DNA of 13,808 nt, taken from contig SKGH01000041.1 in assembly GCA_007117575.1 (NCBI GenBank), positions 1 to 13,808 of the forward strand. The letters run 5' to 3'. The translations under genes were made by a program, and so were the position numbers. Positions 1-6,960 of the stretch are shown in pieces (positions within the stretch are counted from its first letter, which is position 1; each line of letters opens with the position of its first letter). The notes beneath the pieces are model-generated. The model searched no databases. It worked only from the letters and a program-made list of their open reading frames with translations, and had not been told where the DNA came from. This DNA is from Candidatus Kaiserbacteria bacterium. GTDB taxonomy: Bacteria > Patescibacteriota > Minisyncoccia > Phycocordibacterales > UBA918.

Positions 1-105
1 ACAAACAGGATTACTGGTCAAACAGATGATTCACATCAAACCAGAGCGTTTGTAGATGTTCACCCAACCCCAGGCAGTGGACCTTATCGCGAACAGGAGT
101 GTTAG
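1..105 (+). CDS. C-terminal end of an unrecognised protein (partial)
   Basis: Frame 1 is open from the first base of the window to a TAG at 103-105 and encodes the last 34 residues of a protein whose start lies outside. The residues are polar and rich in Pro, Gly, Thr and Asp (for example HPTPGSGPYREQEC at the end). This resembles an exposed or extracellular tail more than a catalytic core, but no family is recognised. It is accepted as a gene end because the frame is open at the window edge and its composition is protein-like. A chance open stretch of this length remains possible. Confidence 0.4.
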   Translation, partial: TNRITGQTDDSHQTRAFVDVHPTPGSGPYREQEC

Positions 106-239
106 TTATTTGACCCTAAAAACCCTCGGTGCACCGGTGTGTTCATTTAATGACAATGTCGTAAAACGATTGAAAGCCATCCTGACAGGTTGGGTAATTA
201 TCTTGAGTGGTTAAGTTTGTCACACCTCGAACGCACTAT

Positions 240-263
240 ATGTTTCTTAGGATGTTTCTTAGG
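240..263. repeat. Tandem 12-bp repeat, two perfect copies
   Basis: ATGTTTCTTAGG occurs at 240-251 and again immediately at 252-263 without mismatch. It lies in non-coding DNA, so slippage duplication is the simplest explanation. No function is visible. Confidence 0.8.
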
Positions 264-325
264 TACTGTTTTTTACGATTTGATTTTTGGAGAACGTATA
301 CATGTCGTTGTATGCTTCAGTAAAT

Positions 326-344
326 AAAGTGATCAAATCACTTT
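326..344. terminator. Hairpin, possible terminator for minus-strand enolase
   Basis: AAAGTGAT (326-333) and ATCACTTT (337-344) form a perfect 8-bp stem around a 3-nt loop. Read on the minus strand, downstream of enolase, the stem is followed by TTTATTTA, a weak U-rich tract. It sits about 137 nt past the enolase stop and the stem is AT-rich, so termination is plausible but unproven. Confidence 0.35.
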
Positions 345-362
345 GAGTAAACACCGTTACGC

Positions 363-434
363 AATTACTTCAAGTAATTATGGTATCGCCAGTTACCTTA
401 AAGTCACCAGACTTAAGTACAAAAGTCTGTAACT
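363..434. other. Cluster of inverted repeats, possible structured RNA
   Basis: AATTACT (363-369) pairs with AGTAATT (373-379). Next to it an outer stem AGTTAC (391-396) / GTAACT (429-434) encloses two mutually exclusive pairings: CTTAAAGTC (397-405) with GACTTAAG (410-417), or AGACTT (409-414) with AAGTCT (423-428). Competing stems inside a closing stem are typical of attenuators and small RNAs, but no known RNA family is recognised and neither strand is clearly favoured. Confidence 0.35.
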
Positions 435-480
435 AAGATGAAGAGATAGTTTTTGAATTTTCTAAACTTGAATATTAACT

Positions 481-1761
481 TTATATACTTGAATCGAACA
501 CTTGAAACGGGTGGTGTATTTTTAATTCCATATTCATGTCTTCTATACGTATAAGTTCATTGTGCTTGGCGGTTCTTTCACCTCTGGCAGTGCTACCTGT
601 CTTTATTTGTCCCAAGTTTGCTCCTACTGCTAAATGAGCGATAGTGACGTCTTCAGTTTCTCCACTGCGGTGAGATATGACAGTGCTCCATCCGCTGTCA
701 TGAGCTTTTTTTATGGTGTGGAGTGTTTCAGTTAGAGTACCTATTTGGTTGGGTTTGATCAAAATAGAGTTACCGGCTTTTTCTTCAATGGCTTTCTGTA
801 GGCGAGTAGGGTTAGTGACCAATATGTCATCTCCCACCAGTTGTAGGTCGGGTAGTTTGGTTGTCAGTTTTTGCCAGTCAGCCCACTCATCTTCACCCAG
901 TCCGTCTTCTAGTGACACTATGGGATACTTTTTTGTTATTTCTACATAGTAATCAATAAGCTCGTCAGCGCTTAAGCTACGACCTTCCGCTTTAAGTTCA
1001 TAATTACCGTCTTTTAAAAACTCAGCGGCGGCAACGTCAAGTCCAAAAACTATATCTGTACCTAATTTGAAACGAGTAGCTTCAACCGCTGTCACTAGAA
1101 GGTCAAGTGTTTCTGTGTTTGAGGATACAGAAGGAGCGAAACCTCCTTCGTCACCTAAGTTTGTAGATAAGTTTTTTTCTTTGAGTAACTTTTTAAGTGA
1201 TGAATATATTTCCGCTACTACAAAAACAGCTTCTGTGTAGGATTTGGCATTTTTTGCAATGAGCATGTATTCCTGAAAATCAGAAGCTTGTCTGGCGTGT
1301 TGACCACCATTTAGAACGTTAAACATTGGCATTGGAATAGACATTTTCGGGTTTCCAGCTATGTCGTTTATTTGTTTATAGAGCGGAATGTTTCTTATAC
1401 CGGAAGCGGCGTGAGCAACCGCTAGCGATACTCCCAGAATAGCGTTAGCTCCCAAGCGTTCCTTATTCTCTGTACCATCAAGCTCCAGCATGGTATTGTC
1501 TATTTTGAATTGATCATCAGCTTGCATTCCTACAATGGCATTAGCTATTTCGCCTTCAATATTCGCTACGGCCTTAGTTACGGCTTTACCGGCAAAACCC
1601 TCACCACCGTCTCTAAGTTCATGTGCTTCGTGCATACCGGTAGATGCTCCTGAGGGAATAGCCGCACGCCCCCATCCGTTCTCGCAGTGTACTTCAGCTT
1701 CTAATGTTGGTAGCCCTCTTGAATCAATTATTTGTCGAGCTTTGATTGTTTTTATTTTCAC
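481..1761 (-). CDS. eno: Enolase (phosphopyruvate hydratase)
   Basis: Cytosolic glycolytic enzyme, EC 4.2.1.11, interconverting 2-phosphoglycerate and PEP with Mg2+. At 426 residues it has the normal enolase length. Visible motifs are the mobile loop SGAST (37-41), GDEGG with proton-handling Glu205, metal ligands Asp242, Glu285 (SLEDG) and Asp311 (VGDD), catalytic Lys336 (LIKPNQIG), and SHRSGETED (363-371). The start is GTG at 1761; an in-frame TAA lies three codons upstream and there is no Shine-Dalgarno. One oddity is DSRGLPTLE near residue 13, where most enolases have Asn in place of the Leu. The gene diverges across 44 bp from the dehydrogenase/phosphoglycerate mutase fusion, which supplies its substrate, and PEP synthase next to that uses its product. 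A minus-strand CATAAT at 1789-1784 is the best promoter candidate. Confidence 0.97.
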   Translation of the reverse strand: MKIKTIKARQIIDSRGLPTLEAEVHCENGWGRAAIPSGASTGMHEAHELRDGGEGFAGKAVTKAVANIEGEIANAIVGMQADDQFKIDNTMLELDGTENKERLGANAILGVSLAVAHAASGIRNIPLYKQINDIAGNPKMSIPMPMFNVLNGGQHARQASDFQEYMLIAKNAKSYTEAVFVVAEIYSSLKKLLKEKNLSTNLGDEGGFAPSVSSNTETLDLLVTAVEATRFKLGTDIVFGLDVAAAEFLKDGNYELKAEGRSLSADELIDYYVEITKKYPIVSLEDGLGEDEWADWQKLTTKLPDLQLVGDDILVTNPTRLQKAIEEKAGNSILIKPNQIGTLTETLHTIKKAHDSGWSTVISHRSGETEDVTIAHLAVGANLGQIKTGSTARGERTAKHNELIRIEDMNMELKIHHPFQVFDSSI

Positions 1762-1783
1762 AGGTCGTTAATGATTTGGTTTA

Positions 1784-1805
1784 ATTATGGTGTATAATTT
1801 ATTCG
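1784..1805. promoter_or_regulatory. Overlapping divergent promoters, leaderless on the plus side
   Basis: The plus strand has a consensus TATAAT at 1793-1798 with TG directly before it and only 7 nt before the ATG at 1806. Transcription would then start at or next to the ATG, giving a leaderless mRNA. On the minus strand, CATAAT at 1789-1784 lies 22 nt before the enolase GTG. The two boxes are 3 bp apart, so polymerase binding in one direction should exclude the other. No convincing -35 boxes were found. Confidence 0.55.
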
Positions 1806-3473
1806 ATGGCGGTCATTGTTTTTTATGATACAACGGAGTTGGATGAACAGCAATTAACAAATGCTTTACGTCCTACCGATCACTATTGGAAATTCGTTTC
1901 CAAGTCTCTTAGTGTCGACAATGCGCACACTGATGCGGAAATAGTTTCCGTAATGTCTACCAGTAAGATCACAGCCGAGATCATGGACTCTATACCACGT
2001 TTGACCCTGATCTGTTGTCGTTCTATTGATGTTAATAACGTAGACTTGTCCTCAGCCTCTCAAAGAGGAATAACAGTCTTAAGAGTACCGACTTACGGTG
2101 GACCTTCTGTAGCGGAATACGTATTTACTTTGTTACTGGCACTTAAAAGGTTATTGCCTACTGTCTTAGAGGCGACTAGAAAACCTTTCTCTAGACCAGA
2201 GATAAGGGGGCATGATCTTGTAGGTAAAACTATGGGCGTGATCGGTGTAGGCAATATTGGTAAAGAAACTCTACGTATTGCAAAAGGTTTCTCTATGCGT
2301 ACGCTTGCTTATGATGTCAAACCGGTTTCTGAAATCGAAGACCATGACCTTTTCGAATACGTAGATTTGGACACACTCTTGAGTGAGTCAGACGTGGTTT
2401 CACTCCATGTTCCTTACAATAGACACACGCATCATTTATTGAATAGTGACCGACTTAACTCCATGAAAGAAGGTTCCATCTTGGTAAACACTTCAAGAGG
2501 AGGAGTTGTAGATACCGGTGCTTTGGTGTCTGTGTTAGATAGAAAACATCTCGCCGGAGCCGCTTTGGATGCGGTTGAGGGCGATTTTATATTTTCTTCG
2601 TCTGAAGAAATGATGTCGTGGCAAGATGGTAAAAATTCAAATGAGTTGTGGCGACACAGTGCGGAATTAGCTTCTTTGCAGAGGATGCCAAATGTGATAA
2701 TCAGTCCTCAAAATGCATACAATACTTTTGAATCATTTGAGCGTATAAACAATACCACAGCTAAAAACATTATTGATTTTTATAACGGGTATAGACCAAA
2801 CGAAGTTAAATATGAACCACCTACACCCGGAAAACTTATTCTTATAAGACACGCCGAGTCTGAATGGAACGCCAGCGGAGTCTGGAGTGGAATAACTGAT
2901 ATTTGTCTCAGTGATAAAGGTGAGAAAGATTGTGTGGGAATAGGAGAAATGATAAATCGCTTGGGAATCAGTATAGATATAGCCTGTTATACAGAACAAA
3001 GAAGAACCAGACAAACACTAGACGGCATACTTCCGCACATTGCTTCCTCTAAAGAAATACCACAGATTTGCGTACGTGGTCTTAATGAGCGAAATTATGG
3101 AAAATACACCGGTATGGATAAATGGCGAGTTAAAGAGATGGTGGGTGAAGAAGAGTTTAACCGCATTCGTCGTGGTTGGGATGTATCCTTTCCTAACGGT
3201 GAGACATTGAAGCAGGTCTATGAAAGAGTGGTGCCCGCTTATCAAAACGAGATACTAACTCACTTACGTGAAGGTGAAAATGTTTTAGTGGTAGCGCACG
3301 GCAATAGTTTGCGTGCTCTCATAAAATACCTTGACCGGTTGTCGGTAGAGGAGGTGGAAAGTTTAGAAATGTTGATGAGTCAAATTTTGATCTATGACGT
3401 TGATCCTGAAACCGGTCACAGTACCGGAAAACAAGTGATAGAAAGTGGGATAACTATAGAATCCAAGTTTTGA
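1806..3473 (+). CDS. D-2-hydroxyacid dehydrogenase fused to 2,3-BPG-dependent phosphoglycerate mutase
   Basis: A 555-residue two-domain protein. Residues 1-335 are D-lactate dehydrogenase-like: Rossmann motif GVGNIG (147-152), acidic NAD-ribose residue Asp170, substrate Arg231 (SRGG) and Glu258 (DAVEGD). The usual catalytic His is Gln302 (SPQNAYNT). RSxGxDH/N is changed to RSIDVNN (72-78) and VAEH to VAEY (102-105), so this half may be inactive or altered. After a Pro-rich linker (about 331-342), residues 343-555 are a cofactor-dependent phosphoglycerate mutase (EC 5.4.2.11 type): RHAESEWN with phospho-accepting His349, LNERNYG with acid Glu428, and AHGNSLR with His498. At about 213 residues this domain is slightly short. 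The mutase would interconvert 3- and 2-phosphoglycerate for the divergent enolase; PEP synthase follows 56 bp downstream. The single frame runs without interruption through the join, so this looks like a genuine fusion. The mutase half seems functional; the dehydrogenase reaction is uncertain. Confidence 0.92.
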   Translation: MAVIVFYDTTELDEQQLTNALRPTDHYWKFVSKSLSVDNAHTDAEIVSVMSTSKITAEIMDSIPRLTLICCRSIDVNNVDLSSASQRGITVLRVPTYGGPSVAEYVFTLLLALKRLLPTVLEATRKPFSRPEIRGHDLVGKTMGVIGVGNIGKETLRIAKGFSMRTLAYDVKPVSEIEDHDLFEYVDLDTLLSESDVVSLHVPYNRHTHHLLNSDRLNSMKEGSILVNTSRGGVVDTGALVSVLDRKHLAGAALDAVEGDFIFSSSEEMMSWQDGKNSNELWRHSAELASLQRMPNVIISPQNAYNTFESFERINNTTAKNIIDFYNGYRPNEVKYEPPTPGKLILIRHAESEWNASGVWSGITDICLSDKGEKDCVGIGEMINRLGISIDIACYTEQRRTRQTLDGILPHIASSKEIPQICVRGLNERNYGKYTGMDKWRVKEMVGEEEFNRIRRGWDVSFPNGETLKQVYERVVPAYQNEILTHLREGENVLVVAHGNSLRALIKYLDRLSVEEVESLEMLMSQILIYDVDPETGHSTGKQVIESGITIESKF

Positions 3474-3478
3474 TGGTG

Positions 3479-3484
3479 TATAAT
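3479..3484 (+). promoter_or_regulatory. -10 box upstream of PEP synthase
   Basis: TATAAT at 3479-3484 lies 6 bp after the stop of the fusion gene. It is embedded in ATGGTGTATAATT, the same 13 bases as around the -10 box of the fusion gene (1787-1799). The PEP synthase ATG follows 45 nt later. No good -35 is visible. PEP synthase therefore probably has its own promoter, as well as possible read-through. Confidence 0.5.
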
Positions 3485-3529
3485 TATCAGTGATTGTTAA
3501 ACCGTAGTAATTGTTAATTGTTATTTTCT

Positions 3530-5887
3530 ATGTATAAGTACCTTCGTTTTTTTAAAGACATTACCATCGATGACGTGCCTCAGGTTGGTGGTAAAAACGC
3601 ATCACTGGGCGAGATGTTTAGAAAGCTTAGCCCTAAAGGAGTTAACCTCCCCAATGGTTTTAGTACCACTGCTGATAGTTATTACTACTTTTTGGACTCA
3701 GCAGGTATAAGGCAAGATATAGTCGATACACTGAAAGATCTGGACATACACGACATGGATAATCTACAAGAGAGAGGTGAAAAGGTTCGACAAACAATAC
3801 TCAACGCACAACTGCCGGCGGATTTTGAAGAAGAAATAAGAAATGGATACCATGCTCTCTGCAATGAGGTTGGTTATCAAAACTTGGTGGTGGCGGTACG
3901 CTCGTCAGCTACGGCAGAAGATCTTCCAAATGCCTCATTTGCCGGTCAACAAGAAACGTATTTAAATATAAGTGGAGTAGACGCTGTGGTTGACGCATCC
4001 AGACGTTGTATAGCCTCACTGTTTACAAACAGGGCTATTGTGTATCGGGAAGAGAATGGTTTTGATCATATGCAAGTTGCTTTGGCCGTAGGTGTACAAC
4101 AGATGGTGGCAGTACGTTCAGAGGCTGCAGGAGTTATGTTTACCATAGATACTGAGTCGGGTTTCCGTGATGTGGTGGTAATAAACTCAATTTACGGTTT
4201 GGGTGAGAATATAGTGCAGGGTCGGGTTAGTCCCGATGAGTTCACCTACTTTAAACCAACTGGCGCTATTTTAAAGAAACGCATGGGTGCCAAACGTCTA
4301 AAAATGATTCCCACCGATGATGGTCAGGTTACCAATATTGACGTATCAGAAGAAGATAAAAACCGTTATTCTATAACTGATGAGCAAGTAAAAACTTTAG
4401 CTGAGTGGGGTATGCTTATAGAGGAGCATTACGGTAAACCTATGGACATTGAGTGGGCTCTAGATGAGGATTTTGGTACTTTGTTTATTGTGCAAGCTAG
4501 GCCAGAAACAGTTCAATCACAGAAAAATAATAGTGTTATAGAGGAATATAGAAGAATTGATGATGGTGAGGTGATAATCAGTGGTGTAAGTGTTGGCAAT
4601 AAGATCGGTTCCGGTAAAGCGAAAGTGATAGAAAGTCTTAGTGAAATAGGTACTTTTGAAGAAGGTGATGTGTTGGTAACCACTATGACTGACCCTGATT
4701 GGGTACCGATTATGAAAAAAGCGGCCGCTATTGTCACCAATAAGGGTGGAAGGACATGTCATGCCGCTATAGTTTCCAGAGAGTTGGGTATACCTTGTAT
4801 TGTAGGAACAACTCATGCTACTGAGCGAATAGGAACCGGCGATGAGGTTACAGTGAGTTGTGTGGAGGGTGATGAAGGTAATGTCTACCGTGGTTTGCTG
4901 GAATACGAAATAAATATAACTGACGTCACCGACCTAAAACGACCAAAGACAAAAATGATGATGAACATAGGTTCTCCCGAACACGCTTTCGTGTATGCGC
5001 AGATCCCAAATGATGGTGTAGGTTTGGCCAGAGAGGAATTCATCATTGATTCCCATATAAAAATACACCCCTTAGCTCTTTTGCATTTTAATGAATTAGA
5101 GGAAGGTGAAGCAAGAGACAAGATACACGAACTAACCTATGGCTATGCCAACAAAGCCGATTACTTTGTGGATAAATTAACTGAAGGTATTGCTATTCTA
5201 GGAGCCGCTTTTTACCCTAACGACGTTATAGTTCGTTTTAGTGATTTTAAAACTAACGAGTATGCAAACTTAATAGGGGGTGCTAAGTTTGAACCTTCAG
5301 AGAACAACCCTATGTTAGGTTGGCGTGGAGCCAGTAGGTACTATAGTGATGAATATCGAGAAGCTTTTAAACTGGAGTGTGTGGCAATGAAAAGAGTTCG
5401 TGACGAGATGGGTATAAAAAATGTAAAGGCCATGATACCTTTCTGTCGAGATCTTACCGAAGCCAACAAAGTATTGGAGGTTATGAAAGAAGCGGGATTA
5501 GTCAGAGGTGAAAATGATTTTGAGGTATATATGATGGTTGAGATACCAAGTAACGTGATACTGGCACGTGAGTTTGCAAAGTTGTTTGATGGTTTTTCTA
5601 TCGGTAGTAACGATTTAACGCAATTGACCTTGGGTGTTGATCGTGACAGTCACATAATCGCACATGTTTATGATGAAAATAATGAGGCGGTTAAAGAATT
5701 GATACGTCAAACAATTAAGGTAGGAAAAGAGGAGGGTGTAAAGGTTGGTATTTGCGGTCAAGGGCCTTCTGATAGTCCTGAGTTCGCTAAGTTTTTGGTG
5801 GAAGAGGGGGTTGATAGTATGTCGTTGGCACCTGATACGATAGTCAAGACTACAATGGCTACGTACGAGATTGAGAAAGGTCTTTAA
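3530..5887 (+). CDS. ppsA: Phosphoenolpyruvate synthase (pyruvate, water dikinase)
   Basis: EC 2.7.9.2: pyruvate + ATP + water to PEP + AMP + phosphate, reversible in vivo in some fermenters. The 785 residues match the roughly 790 of E. coli PpsA. From the ATG: N-terminal ATP-grasp/pyruvate-phosphate dikinase domain (about 10-330; VGGKNASLGEM at 19-29, VRSSATAEDLPNASFAGQQ near 124), a swivelling phosphohistidine domain with GGRTCHAAIVSRE (catalytic His411), and a C-terminal PEP-binding TIM barrel with IGSNDLTQLTLG and catalytic Cys742 in GICGQ. ATG at 3530 is preferred over an in-frame TTG at 3518 because family members begin with a short lead before the FFK-DV-VGGKNASLGE block. No Shine-Dalgarno is visible. 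Following the mutase and enolase, it may serve as the PEP-to-pyruvate step in place of pyruvate kinase; no pyruvate kinase gene is seen in this window. Confidence 0.96.
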   Translation: MYKYLRFFKDITIDDVPQVGGKNASLGEMFRKLSPKGVNLPNGFSTTADSYYYFLDSAGIRQDIVDTLKDLDIHDMDNLQERGEKVRQTILNAQLPADFEEEIRNGYHALCNEVGYQNLVVAVRSSATAEDLPNASFAGQQETYLNISGVDAVVDASRRCIASLFTNRAIVYREENGFDHMQVALAVGVQQMVAVRSEAAGVMFTIDTESGFRDVVVINSIYGLGENIVQGRVSPDEFTYFKPTGAILKKRMGAKRLKMIPTDDGQVTNIDVSEEDKNRYSITDEQVKTLAEWGMLIEEHYGKPMDIEWALDEDFGTLFIVQARPETVQSQKNNSVIEEYRRIDDGEVIISGVSVGNKIGSGKAKVIESLSEIGTFEEGDVLVTTMTDPDWVPIMKKAAAIVTNKGGRTCHAAIVSRELGIPCIVGTTHATERIGTGDEVTVSCVEGDEGNVYRGLLEYEINITDVTDLKRPKTKMMMNIGSPEHAFVYAQIPNDGVGLAREEFIIDSHIKIHPLALLHFNELEEGEARDKIHELTYGYANKADYFVDKLTEGIAILGAAFYPNDVIVRFSDFKTNEYANLIGGAKFEPSENNPMLGWRGASRYYSDEYREAFKLECVAMKRVRDEMGIKNVKAMIPFCRDLTEANKVLEVMKEAGLVRGENDFEVYMMVEIPSNVILAREFAKLFDGFSIGSNDLTQLTLGVDRDSHIIAHVYDENNEAVKELIRQTIKVGKEEGVKVGICGQGPSDSPEFAKFLVEEGVDSMSLAPDTIVKTTMATYEIEKGL

Positions 5888-5909
5888 GTTTTGGTTAAGA
5901 ATTAAGCAC

Positions 5910-5948
5910 AACAAAACCCTGAGTTTAACTCAGGGTTTTGTTTTTTTT
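5910..5948. terminator. Intrinsic terminator between convergent genes
   Basis: AACAAAACCCTGAG (5910-5923) and CTCAGGGTTTTGTT (5929-5942) form a perfect 14-bp stem with a 5-nt loop, followed by an unbroken T run to 5948 on the plus strand. It closes the PEP synthase transcript. The carrier gene from the other strand ends at 5961, so the same hairpin probably also ends that transcript, with a weaker U tract. Confidence 0.93.
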
Positions 5949-5960
5949 GTTCAAAAAAAT

Positions 5961-6878
5961 TTAAAGAAGCATAATAAGTACCAGAGATAAACTACCGATA
6001 GCACATAAAGTGCTTACAAATAAGGTGGTAGCAACTAACTCGGGTGAAGCGTCATACTGTTCCGCTATCACGAATGAGGTGACAGCTGTAGGCATAGCAC
6101 CGGCCAGAACGGATGCGATCATGATTTCCGAGTCTACATCTAATAAAGTACCGCCTATAAAAAGAAACAGAGGTAGTACTGCCAGTTTAACAGCGGTACC
6201 AAACACTGCCCAGCCAGCCAGTTTTGGTATGAATGATTTATACATGAAAGCTCCAAGAGTTATCAGCGCAATAGGTGAAGCCGGTGTCGCAAGTAGTCTA
6301 CCTACTTCTTGTAGGTAGCCCATCAAAACGCCTGATATACCTGATAGACTCAGTCCGATTCCACACAAAAGTGAGATAATAAGAGGGTTAAAAAGAAATT
6401 TTTTAGTATAGTCGTATAGTCCATGAGAGGTAGAAAGATACCATTGTATAGCCAACACGGAGATAACTATACCCATGACAAGGTGAGGTGTGGCTGCGGC
6501 CACATAAAAACTAAACATTTCTTCAGTCAGGGCTCTCTCACCGATAGGGAATCCCATATAAATGGTGTTACCTACCAGACCGGAGGCGAAAATAGCCGCT
6601 TTTAGTTTAGGTGATATAGGGAAAAGCTTCAGTGTTAAAAAAAGCAAAAACGCAAATGATAGTAGAAGAAAGGTATTTATTATCAGTGTGTAAAGAGTTT
6701 CGGTATCTCGCCAGTCTATGTTCCAAAAACTCATTATTATGAGTGCGGGTAGAGATACATTGTAGACAAAACGATTAAGCGTGCTTATACCTTGTCTATC
6801 GATTAATCCTATAAATCTGAGTAGGTAACCGACACCAACTAGGGTAAATATGGGCAAAATAATAAGTAAAAAACTCAT
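5961..6878 (-). CDS. AEC-family (auxin efflux carrier / malate permease-like) transporter
   Basis: A 305-residue, strongly hydrophobic membrane protein with about ten predicted helices, starting MSFLLIILPIFTLVGVGYLLR. The N-terminal helix pair followed by LNRFVYNVSLPALI (35-48) resembles the opening of the AEC/PIN-like fold (Pfam Mem_trans). A second similar half (about 170-305) contains SPIALITLGAFM and ends in helices with LVATTLFVSTLCAIGSL. Family members export or exchange organic acids such as malate; the substrate here cannot be read from sequence. A role in carboxylate or lactate exchange would suit the fermentation genes nearby but is speculation. The ATG follows TAAAAT (6890-6885) by 6 nt, pointing to a leaderless start; a TATAAT at 6926-6921 is an alternative upstream -10. 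It lies 82 bp downstream of the L,D-transpeptidase on the same strand. Confidence 0.85.
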   Translation of the reverse strand: MSFLLIILPIFTLVGVGYLLRFIGLIDRQGISTLNRFVYNVSLPALIIMSFWNIDWRDTETLYTLIINTFLLLSFAFLLFLTLKLFPISPKLKAAIFASGLVGNTIYMGFPIGERALTEEMFSFYVAAATPHLVMGIVISVLAIQWYLSTSHGLYDYTKKFLFNPLIISLLCGIGLSLSGISGVLMGYLQEVGRLLATPASPIALITLGAFMYKSFIPKLAGWAVFGTAVKLAVLPLFLFIGGTLLDVDSEIMIASVLAGAMPTAVTSFVIAEQYDASPELVATTLFVSTLCAIGSLSLVLIMLL

Positions 6879-6884
6879 TCCTAT

Positions 6885-6926
6885 ATTTTACATGTATTGA
6901 TAAAAAAATACATGACAAGAATTATA
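6885..6926 (-). promoter_or_regulatory. Candidate -10 boxes for the AEC carrier
   Basis: On the minus strand, TAAAAT at 6890-6885 is followed by six bases and the ATG at 6878. This matches the leaderless arrangement seen at 1793-1806, including TG directly before the box. A consensus TATAAT at 6926-6921 would instead give a leader of roughly 35-40 nt. Neither has a clear -35. Confidence 0.45.
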
Positions 6927-6960
6927 ATAGCCCTTACTTTTTAAAGGAACAGTTAGGTTG

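Larger units (their letters stand above)
106..480. other. Non-coding interval with repeats and hairpins
   Basis: No convincing gene is seen in these 375 bases between the partial gene and the 3' end of enolase. The interval contains a 10-bp palindrome (CGGTGCACCG, 127-136), a tandem 12-bp repeat (240-263) and several inverted repeats (326-434), listed separately. ACTTGAA also occurs three times around the enolase stop (465-471, 487-493, 500-506). The stretch could be the 3' regions of two converging transcripts or could hold a small structured RNA. Confidence 0.6.

Noticed and set aside
713..949. Ser-rich open frame opposite enolase
   Set aside because: Entirely antisense to enolase catalytic regions; composition explained by the opposite strand's codons.
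3411..3423. ACCGGTCACAGTA shared with 8891-8903
   Set aside because: A 13-base match inside two unrelated coding regions, with no symmetry or extension; probably chance.
4513..5121. Open frames on the minus strand inside PEP synthase
   Set aside because: They overlap a full-length, well-conserved enzyme gene and their translations show no recognisable motif; they are antisense shadows.
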